Positions 17,827 through 26,657 are shown, numbered from the stretch's first letter. The stretch: 64,000 nt of DNA from Stygiobacter sp043807765 (GCA_043807765.1 JAZDFQ010000005.1:62001-126000); one strand, 5' to 3'. Notes: generated from the letters alone by a model not told the origin. Translations and numbers: made by a program.

Positions 17827-18394
17827 TTATTTTCTCCAACACCTTTTTTATAGCATGGAAATAATTTGCCTTCAAACCACCGACACTCTTACCCGTAATT
17901 TGAGATATTTCTTCATAAGACAATTGTTCAAAATTTCTCATCACAAATATTTGTCTTTGCTTAATCGGAAGTTTCGTTAAAATCTTATTCACTTTGTCCA
18001 GTTTTTCTCTATTAACTAAATCGCCAACAATATCAACATTACTTTTAAGATCGACTTCCGAATTATCATCATCTATAGAAAAGAAGTTTTTAATTTTTCT
18101 TTTCCTAATTTGATTCAAGCTGCGCGTAGTAACAATTCTATATATCCAAGTAAACAAATTGGATTGATAGTTAAAACTCTTCAGCTTTTTATACATAACA
18201 ATGAGAACTTCTTGAGTAACTTCATCAGCATCCAAATGGTTGCCAAGCATCTGACGGGCATGCCAGTATATTCTTTTCTGATACTTACGAACAATATCGT
18301 TGAACGCCGGTTCTGAACCTTCAAGAAATTGCTTTATCAGATCAAAATCTGCGTCTTGAACCATAACTCCATTATTCTCTTGCTTGATAGACAT
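17813..18394 (-). CDS. ECF-type RNA polymerase sigma factor
   Basis: Protein of 193 aa with regions 2 and 4 of sigma-70 family ECF factors. Region 2 shows FNDIVRKYQKRIYWHARQMLGNHLDADEVTQEV and LFTWIYRIVTTRSLNQIRKRK. Region 4 shows LPIKQRQIFVMRNFEQLSYEEISQITGKSVGGLKANYFHAIKKV. The gene starts the operon with the anti-sigma and Spy-like genes, and is divergent from a second Spy-like gene at 18550. The start at 18394 gives a normal N-terminus; no strong ribosome site is visible. Confidence 0.93.
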   Translation of the reverse strand: MSIKQENNGVMVQDADFDLIKQFLEGSEPAFNDIVRKYQKRIYWHARQMLGNHLDADEVTQEVLIVMYKKLKSFNYQSNLFTWIYRIVTTRSLNQIRKRKIKNFFSIDDDNSEVDLKSNVDIVGDLVNREKLDKVNKILTKLPIKQRQIFVMRNFEQLSYEEISQITGKSVGGLKANYFHAIKKVLEKINEHE

Positions 18395-18549
18395 TCGATC
18401 CGGTTGTAAGGTTTAAAGAGAAAACCATGTAAATATCCATTTGTTAGCACATCTATATACGAATTTAAGTGCCTAATTAAACCAACTCAATACTAAGGAT
18501 GTCAAAATACCAAAAGGCAAAATAAACAGTAACCATAAAAGAGGTAACC

Positions 18550-19080
18550 ATGAAAAAGATAGCATTATTACTCGTTGGAATCATCTTCGTTTCTCAAACA
18601 GTTTCAGCCCAAAATCAAGTGGAAAAGATGATGCAGCATCGCGGCCAAAACGCTGTTAAAATGCTCAAACTTACTCCGGATCAAGAAAAGAAATTTCAAG
18701 ACTTGACCTACGAAAATCAGAAAACTGCAGTTGATATCAGAGCTAAGATTGAGAAAAACCAGCTCGAAATTAAAAAGATGGTTCAAGATGGAAACGTTGA
18801 CGAGAAAAAACTTCTGCAAATCACGAGCGACAACAGTAAGCTTCAAGCAGAGATGAAAGAAATGGGAGTGAAGAAGTGGATCGAAATAAACAAAATGTTG
18901 GATAAAGATCAGAAAGAAATCTGGGCTAAGCACTTACTGAGAATGGGCGAAGGAATGAAAATGATGAAAGACAGAGCTAAAGCCGGCGCAAAAATGATGA
19001 TGATGCGGGGCCGCGAAAAAGGTAACCATGAAATGATGATGAAAAAAGAAATGAGAGATAAGAAACAAGTTGATAAATAA
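18550..19080 (+). CDS. Spy/CpxP-like methionine-rich periplasmic protein
   Basis: Protein of 176 aa with a signal peptide ending near VSAQ and a ribosome site AGAGG. The mature region is helical, with LTPDQEKKFQDLTYENQ (the LTxxQ-like motif of Spy/heavy-metal-resistance proteins) and LDKDQKEIWAKHLLRMGEGMKMM as a second copy. The C-terminus is extremely Met/Lys-rich with MMMMRGREKGNHEMMMKKEM, which could bind copper or other soft metals. It is divergent from the ECF sigma gene 156 bp away and could be a target of that sigma factor. The metal-binding role is inference. Confidence 0.82.
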   Translation: MKKIALLLVGIIFVSQTVSAQNQVEKMMQHRGQNAVKMLKLTPDQEKKFQDLTYENQKTAVDIRAKIEKNQLEIKKMVQDGNVDEKKLLQITSDNSKLQAEMKEMGVKKWIEINKMLDKDQKEIWAKHLLRMGEGMKMMKDRAKAGAKMMMMRGREKGNHEMMMKKEMRDKKQVDK

Positions 19081-19100
19081 TTATCAAAGGTTGTGAAAAC

Positions 19101-19130
19101 AAAACCCCGCCGAGCGGGGTTTTGTTTTTT
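19101..19130. terminator. Bidirectional rho-independent terminator
   Basis: The perfect 9-bp stem AAAACCCCG/CGGGGTTTT, with a 5-nt loop, is followed by T-rich sequence in both directions. It sits between the convergent Spy-like gene (stop 19080) and the SDR gene (stop 19134), so it can serve both. Confidence 0.93.
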
Positions 19131-19133
19131 AAA

Positions 19134-19838
19134 CTACAGCTCGCCGGTTATTGGCCTCAGAACTATTTCCTCTGCAACAAGATTACTCTTCTCTTCATAA
19201 ATTTTATAAATGAGATTTGCAATAGCATTCGGGTTCATCATCCGTTCTGAATATTTATTAAGCGCTTTATCAGGCCAGATGTCGGTTGCTGTTGGTCCCG
19301 GGGAAATATTTATTACTCTAATATTCTTATCACGTAACTCTTCTCTTAATACTTGAGTGAAAGCGAGCAATCCGGATTTAGAGGCTGAGTATGCGCTGCT
19401 TCCGGTAAAAATTTTTTGAGTAACTACAGAAAGAATGTTAATGATTGTTCCCTCTCTGCGCTCACTCATTTCAGGAAGAACATTCTTAATTGTATAAATA
19501 GAACCGAGAAGATTAGTTTGAATTATATTTTCAACCGTCTCTACAGAATCTTCGATAGCTCTACGAAAAGAAGTAATACCGGCATTATTAATTAAAGCAT
19601 CAATAAAAAATTCTGAAGTTAGCTTTTTATAAACTTCATTAACGCTTTCCCTTCTGGAAATATCCATCTTGATCGGAATAAATTTGTCTCCGAGAGATTC
19701 TTCAATCTGATTTAACTTATCCATTCTTCTTGCAGTACCGGCAACAATATGACCGTTTTTTACAAAAACTTCCGATAATGATTTTCCTATGCCGGAGCTG
19801 GCGCCGGTAATCCAAATTATTTTTTTCTTATCAGCCAT
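19134..19838 (-). CDS. Short-chain dehydrogenase/reductase (candidate sepiapterin-type reductase)
   Basis: Protein of 234 aa with a complete classical SDR set. These are the nucleotide-binding TGASSGIGKS near the N-terminus with an Arg pair (ARR) that suggests NADP(H), NNAG, a Ser in the catalytic NILSVV region, and the YSASK catalytic Tyr/Lys. SPGPTATDIW follows. Its substrate cannot be read from sequence. It directly follows folE (overlap of one base) and a PTPS-like gene, so reduction of a pteridine such as 6-pyruvoyl-tetrahydropterin or sepiapterin is a reasonable hypothesis. A generic 3-oxoacyl reductase is the alternative. Confidence 0.85.
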   Translation of the reverse strand: MADKKKIIWITGASSGIGKSLSEVFVKNGHIVAGTARRMDKLNQIEESLGDKFIPIKMDISRRESVNEVYKKLTSEFFIDALINNAGITSFRRAIEDSVETVENIIQTNLLGSIYTIKNVLPEMSERREGTIINILSVVTQKIFTGSSAYSASKSGLLAFTQVLREELRDKNIRVINISPGPTATDIWPDKALNKYSERMMNPNAIANLIYKIYEEKSNLVAEEIVLRPITGEL

Positions 19839-20401
19839 TAAATTCTCTTAGCAATTAGACCAAGAAACTCCGTTCTGGTTCTTGCATCTTCTTTGAAAAT
19901 TCCGTGCATAGCGCTTGTTGTGGTAATAGAATTTTGTTTTTGAACTCCACGCATCATCATACACATGTGGTAGCCTTCGGCAACAACTGCTACACCTCGT
20001 GGCGATAAATATTTCTCAAGAGTATCGGCAATTTCTTGAGTCATTCTCTCTTGTACTTGAAGGCGTCTTGCATACATATCAACAATCCGGGGAATTTTAC
20101 TGAGCCCAACAATTTTACCATTTGGTATATAAGCTATATGAATTTTTCCGTAAAATGGTAGAAGATGATGCTCGCACATGCTATAGAAATCAACATCCTT
20201 TACAATAACCATTTCATCATACTTCTCAATAAAAATCGCATCGTTTAAAAGTTCATCAATATTTCTGTTATATCCGTCGGTTAAAAATTCATAAGATTTA
20301 GCTACGCGACCGGGAGTCTTAAGAAGTCCTTCTCTATTCGGGTCTTCACCAATCTCCGTCAAAATATCTTTAACACCTTTTTCAATTTTTGAATAATCCA
20401 T
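19838..20401 (-). CDS. folE: GTP cyclohydrolase I
   Basis: Protein of 187 aa, a normal length for FolE. It converts GTP to 7,8-dihydroneopterin triphosphate. Visible motifs are the zinc-site MCEHHLLPFYGKIHIAYIP (Cys, His), RRLQVQERMTQEIA and the second Cys in YHMCMMMRGV. The start chosen is the ATG at 20401, with AAGGAA upstream and 4 nt after the preceding stop; a TTG at 20425 would overlap the upstream gene by 20 bp and lacks support. Neighbours are the PTPS-like gene upstream and an SDR downstream. Confidence 0.96.
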   Translation of the reverse strand: MDYSKIEKGVKDILTEIGEDPNREGLLKTPGRVAKSYEFLTDGYNRNIDELLNDAIFIEKYDEMVIVKDVDFYSMCEHHLLPFYGKIHIAYIPNGKIVGLSKIPRIVDMYARRLQVQERMTQEIADTLEKYLSPRGVAVVAEGYHMCMMMRGVQKQNSITTTSAMHGIFKEDARTRTEFLGLIAKRI

Positions 20402-20405
20402 TACT

Positions 20406-20813
20406 TCACTTTCCTTTGTATTCAATGAAATTGTTTTCTGTTTCTTTTAGCTTTACAGAGTAAAGCTTTCCATCCGGAATTTTTGTTTCAAGCTGGTTCC
20501 AAATTCCGATAGCAATATTTTCCGCAGTAGGAATTTGTCCGGCTAGAAATTCAACATCCATATTTAAGTTTTTGTGATCAACTTTGGTTATTACATTTTC
20601 AATTATGATTTCTTTCAAGAGTTTAAGATCAATCAAGTACCCGGTAGCTGGATTTATTTCGCCGCAGATTGTTACTTCTAAGGTGTAATTATGCCCATGT
20701 CCGTTAGGATTGTTGCATTTTCCGAAGAGTAAATTATTATCTTCTTCCGAAAGCTTTGGATTGTAAAGTCTGTGCGAAGCTGAAAACACTTCCCGCCGGG
20801 TTACGTAAATCAT
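20406..20813 (-). CDS. 6-pyruvoyltetrahydropterin synthase/QueD family protein
   Basis: Protein of 135 aa. Zinc ligands are H14 (SASHRL) and H39/H41 (HGHNY), and the catalytic cysteine is C33. The spacing C33-X5-HGH (CNNPNGHGHNY) matches the animal-type PTPS rather than the C-X3-HGH usual in queuosine QueD. A conserved DHKNL and a C-terminal KETENNF complete the site. It converts dihydroneopterin triphosphate to 6-pyruvoyl-tetrahydropterin or 6-carboxy-tetrahydropterin. Start and upstream stop overlap as TAATG. FolE lies next downstream, and no queC or queE gene is nearby. Confidence 0.9.
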   Translation of the reverse strand: MIYVTRREVFSASHRLYNPKLSEEDNNLLFGKCNNPNGHGHNYTLEVTICGEINPATGYLIDLKLLKEIIIENVITKVDHKNLNMDVEFLAGQIPTAENIAIGIWNQLETKIPDGKLYSVKLKETENNFIEYKGK

Positions 20814-21277
20814 TACTTACTTCCCTTTATTACTTTTAATACTTCATCAACATGTCCGGCAACTTTTACTTTTGGAAAGATGCTTTGTACCTTGCCATCT
20901 TCATCGATAACAAAAGTTGTACGTTCAATTCCCATATATTTCCTTCCATACATACTTTTCTCTTTCCAAACGCCATACTTTTCGAGAACTTCTTTTTTCT
21001 CATCACTCAAGAGTACGAAAGGCAAGTTATACTTCTCCGTAAATTTTTGATGCGAACTGGCGGGATCTGCGCTTACGCCAATTACAACGGTTTTAAGTTT
21101 TCCAAAATCCGGAAATGAGTCGCGGAAATCGCATGCTTCTTGAGTGCAGCCGGAAGTCATATCTTTAGGATAAAAATATAGTACAACCTTCTTCCCCTTA
21201 AAATCGCTAAGAGAAATTTTCTTGCCGTTTGAATCCGGTAGTTTGAATGCATATGCTTTTTTCCCAACTTCTAACAT
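20813..21277 (-). CDS. bcp: Thioredoxin-dependent thiol peroxidase (BCP/PrxQ)
   Basis: Protein of 154 aa starting at the ATG at 21277, with AGAGG upstream. The open frame extends to 21376 but runs through a terminator and lacks sequence similar to the family. The motif YFYPKDMTSGCTQEACDFRD holds the peroxidatic Cys and the resolving Cys five residues later, which defines the BCP/PrxQ class. The C-terminal ERTTFVIDEDGKVQ segment is also typical. It reduces peroxides using thioredoxin in the cytoplasm. Its stop overlaps the ATG of the PTPS-like gene. Confidence 0.95.
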   Translation of the reverse strand: MLEVGKKAYAFKLPDSNGKKISLSDFKGKKVVLYFYPKDMTSGCTQEACDFRDSFPDFGKLKTVVIGVSADPASSHQKFTEKYNLPFVLLSDEKKEVLEKYGVWKEKSMYGRKYMGIERTTFVIDEDGKVQSIFPKVKVAGHVDEVLKVIKGSK

Positions 21278-21330
21278 ATCAACCTCTTTATTTTCATCAA
21301 CAATACATTCTTCAGTATTAGTTCCGTTTA

Positions 21331-21366
21331 AAAATAAAAAAGGAGACGTTAATAGTCTCCTTTTTC
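21331..21366 (-). terminator. Rho-independent terminator after the peroxiredoxin gene
   Basis: On the minus strand a stem of about 11 bp (GGAGAC core, AAAAAGGAGAC paired with GTCTCCTTTTT) with a 7-nt loop is followed by a T-run. It lies between the AhpC/TSA peroxiredoxin stop (21383) and the bcp start (21277). The peroxiredoxin transcript therefore probably ends here or is attenuated before bcp. Confidence 0.88.
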
Positions 21367-21382
21367 TTTGAAACAAAACAAA

Positions 21383-21865
21383 TTAGTTTAATTTCTTTAA
21401 GCACTCTTGAATTGCGCTATAATTAGGTTCTTCACCCGCGTTTTCAAGTACTTCCGCATGCTGAACAACGCCATTTTTGTCAATGACAAATGCAGCACGT
21501 TTAGCAACGCCTTTAAGATCCCACTTGCCGGCAAGCCATAAATCATAAAATGCACCGTAAGCTGGTGATACTTCTTTGTTGAAGTCGCTTAAAAGCGGAA
21601 AATTGAATTGATACTTATCAACCCAAAGTTTCTGTGCAAAAGGACCATCAACGCTTATTCCAAAAACTTGCGCACTTAATCCTTCGTAATCTTTCATGCT
21701 GTCTCTTGTAGAGCATAATTCTTTTTCGCAAACGCCGGTTCCAACAGCCGGAAAGAATAACAATACAACATTACTCTTACCTTTGTAATCAGCCAAATTA
21801 TGTGTTTGATTTGCTGTATCTTTTAACGAAAAATTCGGTGCTGCATCTCCAACTTTAATTGCCAT
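21383..21865 (-). CDS. AhpC/TSA-type peroxiredoxin (redoxin)
   Basis: Protein of 160 aa. The active-site region is FPAVGTGVCEKELCSTRDSM. It has the PxxxTGVC pattern of the AhpE/Prx5-like peroxiredoxins, with a second Cys at KELC. FVIDKNGVVQHAEVLE is the usual C-terminal strand. It would reduce hydrogen peroxide or organic peroxides in the cytoplasm. It follows the dodecin gene by 11 bp and ends at a clear terminator, suggesting a dodecin-peroxiredoxin unit. Confidence 0.93.
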   Translation of the reverse strand: MAIKVGDAAPNFSLKDTANQTHNLADYKGKSNVVLLFFPAVGTGVCEKELCSTRDSMKDYEGLSAQVFGISVDGPFAQKLWVDKYQFNFPLLSDFNKEVSPAYGAFYDLWLAGKWDLKGVAKRAAFVIDKNGVVQHAEVLENAGEEPNYSAIQECLKKLN

Positions 21866-21876
21866 TTTTTCTCCTT

Positions 21877-22080
21877 TTAGTCTTTTAGTTTTCTGCCAAT
21901 TCTAACTTTAACTTGAAATTCAACCTTACCTTCGGAAGTTACACGTCCTCTCTCTTCAACAATCTCGAACCAGCCAACTTTTTTCTCCGAATTCGCTTCC
22001 AAAACTACTTCCCGCACCGCTTCTGCTATGCTTTCTGTTGAAATTCCAACGCGTTCTACAACTTCGAATGTCTTTGACAT
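21877..22080 (-). CDS. Dodecin family flavin-binding protein
   Basis: Protein of 67 aa, the usual dodecin length. It has VERVGISTESIAEAVREVVLEA, the conserved W (VGWFEIVEERGRV) that stacks on flavin, and the terminal FQVKVRIGRKL strand. Dodecins form 12-mers that store or buffer riboflavin and FMN. AGGAG precedes the ATG at a good distance. It heads the transcript with the peroxiredoxin gene, so both may serve oxidative-stress protection. Confidence 0.95.
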   Translation of the reverse strand: MSKTFEVVERVGISTESIAEAVREVVLEANSEKKVGWFEIVEERGRVTSEGKVEFQVKVRIGRKLKD

Positions 22081-22166
22081 ATTAACTCCTATAATGTGTT
22101 ATAAAGTTCAATTTGGATTGAATACCGTGAGTTTGATCTTAAAATAGTGCTTTATATTGTAACATT

Positions 22167-22203
22167 AAATATTAGCCAAGAAGTTCTATTTGGCCAAATA
22201 TTT
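22167..22203. promoter_or_regulatory. Imperfect inverted repeat, possible operator
   Basis: In the 270-bp divergent gap between dodecin and the M28 peptidase, AAATATTAGCCAA is answered by TTGGCCAAATATTT, with a 10-nt spacer. A second hairpin, TTCGGG-CAA-CCCGAA followed by TTTTTT, lies at 22261-22285 on the plus strand and could be a terminator-like attenuator for the peptidase gene. No protein binding is known; the palindrome alone supports this. Confidence 0.35.
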
Positions 22204-22350
22204 TATAAGAATATCCAACTTTTCACTAGAATCTTTTGTTGTTAATTGAAGATAAGTCTGTTCGGGCAACCCGAATAACTTTTTTGGTTTGGGTGAATGA
22301 AAAAGTTAATTTTGCTCACAATTTTTCAGAAATCAAATTATGAGGTTGGA

Positions 22351-24147
22351 ATGAAAAGAATCCCGGTTCTTTTACTTTTACTTGTTTCTCTTGTAGCGGC
22401 ACAAGATAAAAGTCGTAACGCGAACATTACTGCAGAAGAAATAAAAGCTCACTTAAATTACCTCGCTTCAGATGCATTAAAAGGAAGATTTACCGGTTCC
22501 CCCGAAGAACGCAAAGCCGGCGATTATATAAAAGCTCAATTTGAATCTTACGGATTAAAACCGGCATTCAACGGTACGTGGTTTCAAGAGTTTCCTTTCA
22601 TTGAAAAAGTTGAAATGACTAAAATGAATTCAATCACCTTGGTGAACGGGACAAAGAAAACCACTCTAATGGTAAATAAAGATTTTTCTGCTTTAGGCTT
22701 TTCCGGTAAAGCCAAAGTTGCCGGAGAACTGGTTTTTGTCGGTTATGGTATTTCTGCTGCAAAACTAAATTACGATGACTATGCCGGCATTGATGTTAAA
22801 GGTAAAGTTGTTGTGGCGATTAAAAGCCATCCCGAACATGACAGTTCCCGTTCAGAGTTTGACCGCCTTACTACTTTGCGAAATAAAGCAAACAACGCTA
22901 AAGATAAAGGGGCGTTAGGATTATTAATTGTTAACGGCTGGTTCCCCAAAAATGATGATGTTATTGCAGAACCTCATTACGACGGCGCACCGGGAATGAA
23001 AGATTTCCCAGTTGTTCAGATTTCACGAGCTATTGCAGATGAATTAATGAAAGAAGAAAGCTTAGTATTTGCTGACCTACAAAAACAGATTGATGCTTCC
23101 AAGAAACCACAATCATTCATTCTAAAGAATACCAAAGTTGAACTCTCTGCTGAAGTAAATGAAGTTCAGAAGATCGCTAGAAATGTAGGCGCGCTTCTCG
23201 AAGGAAACGACCCGACTCTTAAAAACGAATACATTGTTATCGGCGGACATTACGATCATCTCGGCATTGATCAGATGAAAGAATCTTCCATGTACAAAGG
23301 AGCAGATAAACAAATCCATAATGGTGCTGATGATAACGCTTCGGGCACAACCGGAGTTTTGGAAGTTGCAGAAAAACTTGCCGCCAATAAAGGCGAACTA
23401 AAACGAAGCATAATCTTTCTAACTTTTTCCGGAGAAGAACTTGGAATTTTAGGATCTACTTACTACACTAATAATCCATCAGTTGATATTAAAAGTATTA
23501 CTGCAATGCTGAATATGGATATGGTTGGCCGTTTGAATGATGAAAAAAACCTTACGATTATTGGTGCCGGCACATCTTCTAAGTGGAAAGAAATGTTAAA
23601 TCAAAAAAACAGTTATGGATTTAAGCTTGCAATGAGCGACGGCGGATCGGGAGGAAGCGATCATCAATCATTTTCGAATAAAAGCATTCCGGTTCTTTTC
23701 TTTTTCTCCGGGACACATTCGGATTATCACAAACCTACAGACGATGTTGACAAAATAAACCTTGTAGGTGAAGAAAGTATTCTTAATTACGTTTACGATA
23801 TCACGCAAGAGATTCAGAAGATGGAAATGAGATTGGATTACGTAAAAGTTGAAGAAGTTGGTCAGCAGCGCCCTTCCGGCCGTGCAAGAGTTACTGTAGG
23901 CACCGTGCCGGAATTTGGATATACCGGAGCCGGATACAAACTCTCCGGGACAACTGAAGGAAGTCCGGCTGCTAAAGCTGGAATGAAGTCGGGAGATATC
24001 ATTGTAAAATTTGGACCAAAGACTGTTGGGAACATTTATGATTTCATGTATGCTGTGCAAGATTACAAAGCCGGCGATAAAGTAGATGTTGTTGCGCTAA
24101 GAGATGGTAAAGAAACGACTTTCACTCTTGAGCTTATTGCCAAATAG
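22351..24147 (+). CDS. M28 family zinc aminopeptidase with PA and PDZ domains
   Basis: Protein of 598 aa. The start is the ATG at 22351 (GAGG upstream, followed by a signal peptide ending near LVAAQ), not the in-frame ATG at 22297. After a lead helix comes a PA-like insert (about residues 110-220, with VFVGYGISAAKLNYDDYAG), then the M28 catalytic core. Metal ligands are visible in GGHYDHLGID, NGADDNASGT, FSGEELGILGS, NMDMVGRL and SDHQSF. A PDZ domain closes the protein (SPAAKAGMKSGDIIVKF). It is probably a secreted or periplasmic peptidase that trims peptides. A terminator follows. Confidence 0.93.
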   Translation: MKRIPVLLLLLVSLVAAQDKSRNANITAEEIKAHLNYLASDALKGRFTGSPEERKAGDYIKAQFESYGLKPAFNGTWFQEFPFIEKVEMTKMNSITLVNGTKKTTLMVNKDFSALGFSGKAKVAGELVFVGYGISAAKLNYDDYAGIDVKGKVVVAIKSHPEHDSSRSEFDRLTTLRNKANNAKDKGALGLLIVNGWFPKNDDVIAEPHYDGAPGMKDFPVVQISRAIADELMKEESLVFADLQKQIDASKKPQSFILKNTKVELSAEVNEVQKIARNVGALLEGNDPTLKNEYIVIGGHYDHLGIDQMKESSMYKGADKQIHNGADDNASGTTGVLEVAEKLAANKGELKRSIIFLTFSGEELGILGSTYYTNNPSVDIKSITAMLNMDMVGRLNDEKNLTIIGAGTSSKWKEMLNQKNSYGFKLAMSDGGSGGSDHQSFSNKSIPVLFFFSGTHSDYHKPTDDVDKINLVGEESILNYVYDITQEIQKMEMRLDYVKVEEVGQQRPSGRARVTVGTVPEFGYTGAGYKLSGTTEGSPAAKAGMKSGDIIVKFGPKTVGNIYDFMYAVQDYKAGDKVDVVALRDGKETTFTLELIAK

Positions 24148-24167
24148 TTTTGTTGTTAACGATTCAA

Positions 24168-24200
24168 TAAAAAAGGCGAACATTAGTTCGCCTTTTTTAT
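24168..24200. terminator. Bidirectional terminator between convergent genes
   Basis: Hairpin AAAAAAGGCGAA/TTCGCCTTTTTT with a short loop, T-rich on both sides, lies between the M28 peptidase stop (24147) and the DUF5686 gene. Its 3' half overlaps that gene's TAA stop (24197-24199). Confidence 0.9.
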
Positions 24201-26593
24201 AATAAATTTGCAAGTGCAACTCTAACAACAAATTTTTTGTCCGCATTGTAACAAAAATCAATTCGTCCTACTCCAAGCAACTTTCCTAAACTGAGATAAC
24301 CTTCCCAATAAATTTTGTTGTCATTTTTCTGCGAGATAAAATCCTTTTCATTCCAATTCTTAAGTACGCTGAATCCGGTAATTACATCGATATATAAATC
24401 AGTGAGATAATTCAGTCCGAGTGACTGGAAAGGGATTGTCCTCCAATTATGCTCTATGTGCAATGCAATCATTTTATCCCCGTTGTATTCGTATGGTGTT
24501 AATCCTTTAAATGAATGTGAAGGTGAGTAAATATTGAGAGCAACATTTGGAGAAATTGAATGCTGCATTCCAAAATCACCCAGAGTAACTCCTCCTTCAA
24601 TTCCAATTTGAAGATAAGGAGCAATAAAAAGTTCTTTGAAAAATGTTTTTGAGATAATCTGAGAAATAAATCGAAGTCGCTTGTAATTGAAATCGCTTCC
24701 CAATATTGGATTAGAGAGATCAAACTGAAGCGTCATTCCATCTTCAGCTTTAGCTTGAAATTCTTGTGGATCTTTGCCAACCTTTAACAGAAATGAAATC
24801 CGGTTATCATTCCCTTCTGTAATAGCCGGATTAAGTCGGATGTATCTATTTTTTCTAAAAAGGCTTTGATATTTAAACTCCGGTAGTGATGATTGTTTTT
24901 CAAATATAAAATCAGTTTGAAGGCTGAATGGAAGCTGAGACTGCTTCGTTAAACTGATTCTCACTTCCTTGCCCAGCAAATAATTATTCTGATCTTCAAA
25001 CCCCAAGAGAACATTAGCAGAATTTAGGAATTGCGGGTAAGGATTAAGCAGCAAAATATTTCTTGCACGGTTTGAATACTCAATTTCAATTTTATCAATG
25101 AACATTTTGCTCAATGAATATGAGGCTGAAATGCTGCCTTCAACTTTTTCCCTCCCTAATGCATAACCAGCCCAGCCACTAAAAGAAGCTTTTTGCCAAG
25201 TTAGGTTGCTGTATGTTAATCCAAGCAAAATTCCATTTACTCGATTATCTTCAATTTTTAAAAACCGTAAATAATTTGCGGCATCTCCCAAATAACTCCA
25301 GAATCCACTTTCAGACTTATCCTTATCGGCGTTTTTAACTGCTTCGTTTGCCAAACCACCGAACACACCGCCGAACTTCACTTGCTTGATAAATTTCTTC
25401 GAACTATCTAAATCGCTGTAAGCTTTTTCTTCGTTAAGTGTTAGTGGGATTGGACGTAAAGAATCGATCTCTGTTCGTGTTAGTGATTGCGGCTTAATAA
25501 TATTTTTATGAGTTGTGTCGGAATCTTGTTTGGTGATCGAACTTCTCATTTTAAAAATTGTATCCGGAATGCTAGGATTAATTTTATACTCTGTAAAAAC
25601 ATCTATAGTATTTGTGGAGATAGTGCCCGTGGTTATTAGATTGCTAAAATTCATTCTCAAATTAAAATTCGACTTGAAATAAGTAGGAAGCCAATATTTT
25701 TCAAAACGCTCTAGCTTCTGATCGAACTCAGCTGTAAAATCATTTACAAAGGGAACGCGAACACCGGCATTGGCTTTCAATGTAACACGTTTCAGCGAAA
25801 AAGTAGAATCTTCAATAACAATTGTTCCCTCAACCAATGGTTGAATTTTCGATTTCGGAATTACATCAATGTAATAATCGCGGGCATTTTCAGTTTGTGA
25901 AGTCTTGAACAAATGATAATCGTAGTAGGTAAAAGCATTATCCATTAGCGGCAAATAAACTTTGCTTCCGGCAAGTTCAAGTTCATTTTCGGAGAAATCT
26001 ATAAAATGTTTTTCCAAAAGATTTACACCAAGCGCCATGTTGTTTTTCTTTTCATTCTCAGATACATGGATTGACTTGACAAGCACTTTTTCTTTATTGC
26101 CAACACGAAGATATCCGGTTGAATAATTCTCAGAAACCATTGAAACTGCGCTGTCGGATTTTAGAACATTTTTTGAGTAGAAGTTGTATTCGAGTGTTGA
26201 TAATCCGGAATGATTCTGCTTCTTACGTTTGATCGCCTCTCTAACAATCGCATAAGCCGGATCTTCGCTCTCCCCTACCACTATTTCGGCAAAGTTAATT
26301 GGTTCCGGTCTAAGCTCAATTTTCAGAAACTCACCGGCAGCCAAGTTAACATCAATAGTTTGTTTTTTGAATCCAACGGATGTGAAAGCGAGCTTCAAAT
26401 TTCCTTTTCCGCTGCTGAGTAAAAACTTTCCCTCGGTATTGGAAGAAGTTCCTTGGGATGTCCCCACAATTCTAATATTTACGAATGGAATTGGCTCTTG
26501 TGATTCACTATTCAGCACAATTCCATTTAGCTTATAAGATTGAGAAAGTAATTCAACAGAAAATAGAAACAGAAGCCAAAGACTTTTTCGCAC
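24197..26593 (-). CDS. DUF5686/carboxypeptidase-regulatory-like outer-membrane protein
   Basis: Protein of 798 aa with a signal peptide (ending near ELLSQS). Residues about 20-105 form a carboxypeptidase D regulatory-like beta-sandwich (LNGIVLNSESQEPIPFVNIRIVGTSQGTSSN). A DUF5686 region follows, then a C-terminal stretch of beta-strands consistent with an outer-membrane barrel, ending RVALANLL. DUF5686 proteins are common in Bacteroidota and related phyla but their function is unknown; many sit near TonB-dependent receptors, as here. The terminator overlaps its stop. Confidence 0.88.
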   Translation of the reverse strand: MRKSLWLLFLFSVELLSQSYKLNGIVLNSESQEPIPFVNIRIVGTSQGTSSNTEGKFLLSSGKGNLKLAFTSVGFKKQTIDVNLAAGEFLKIELRPEPINFAEIVVGESEDPAYAIVREAIKRKKQNHSGLSTLEYNFYSKNVLKSDSAVSMVSENYSTGYLRVGNKEKVLVKSIHVSENEKKNNMALGVNLLEKHFIDFSENELELAGSKVYLPLMDNAFTYYDYHLFKTSQTENARDYYIDVIPKSKIQPLVEGTIVIEDSTFSLKRVTLKANAGVRVPFVNDFTAEFDQKLERFEKYWLPTYFKSNFNLRMNFSNLITTGTISTNTIDVFTEYKINPSIPDTIFKMRSSITKQDSDTTHKNIIKPQSLTRTEIDSLRPIPLTLNEEKAYSDLDSSKKFIKQVKFGGVFGGLANEAVKNADKDKSESGFWSYLGDAANYLRFLKIEDNRVNGILLGLTYSNLTWQKASFSGWAGYALGREKVEGSISASYSLSKMFIDKIEIEYSNRARNILLLNPYPQFLNSANVLLGFEDQNNYLLGKEVRISLTKQSQLPFSLQTDFIFEKQSSLPEFKYQSLFRKNRYIRLNPAITEGNDNRISFLLKVGKDPQEFQAKAEDGMTLQFDLSNPILGSDFNYKRLRFISQIISKTFFKELFIAPYLQIGIEGGVTLGDFGMQHSISPNVALNIYSPSHSFKGLTPYEYNGDKMIALHIEHNWRTIPFQSLGLNYLTDLYIDVITGFSVLKNWNEKDFISQKNDNKIYWEGYLSLGKLLGVGRIDFCYNADKKFVVRVALANLL

Positions 26594-26657
26594 GGAGCCT
26601 TTCCCTTTTTACAATAAGACGAAATAATGACTGCAAATGTTACAGTCATTTCAACCA

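Noticed and set aside
21278..21376. A longer N-terminus for the BCP peroxiredoxin
   Set aside because: The extension crosses a strong rho-independent terminator and lacks similarity to the family; the ATG at 21277 has AGAGG.
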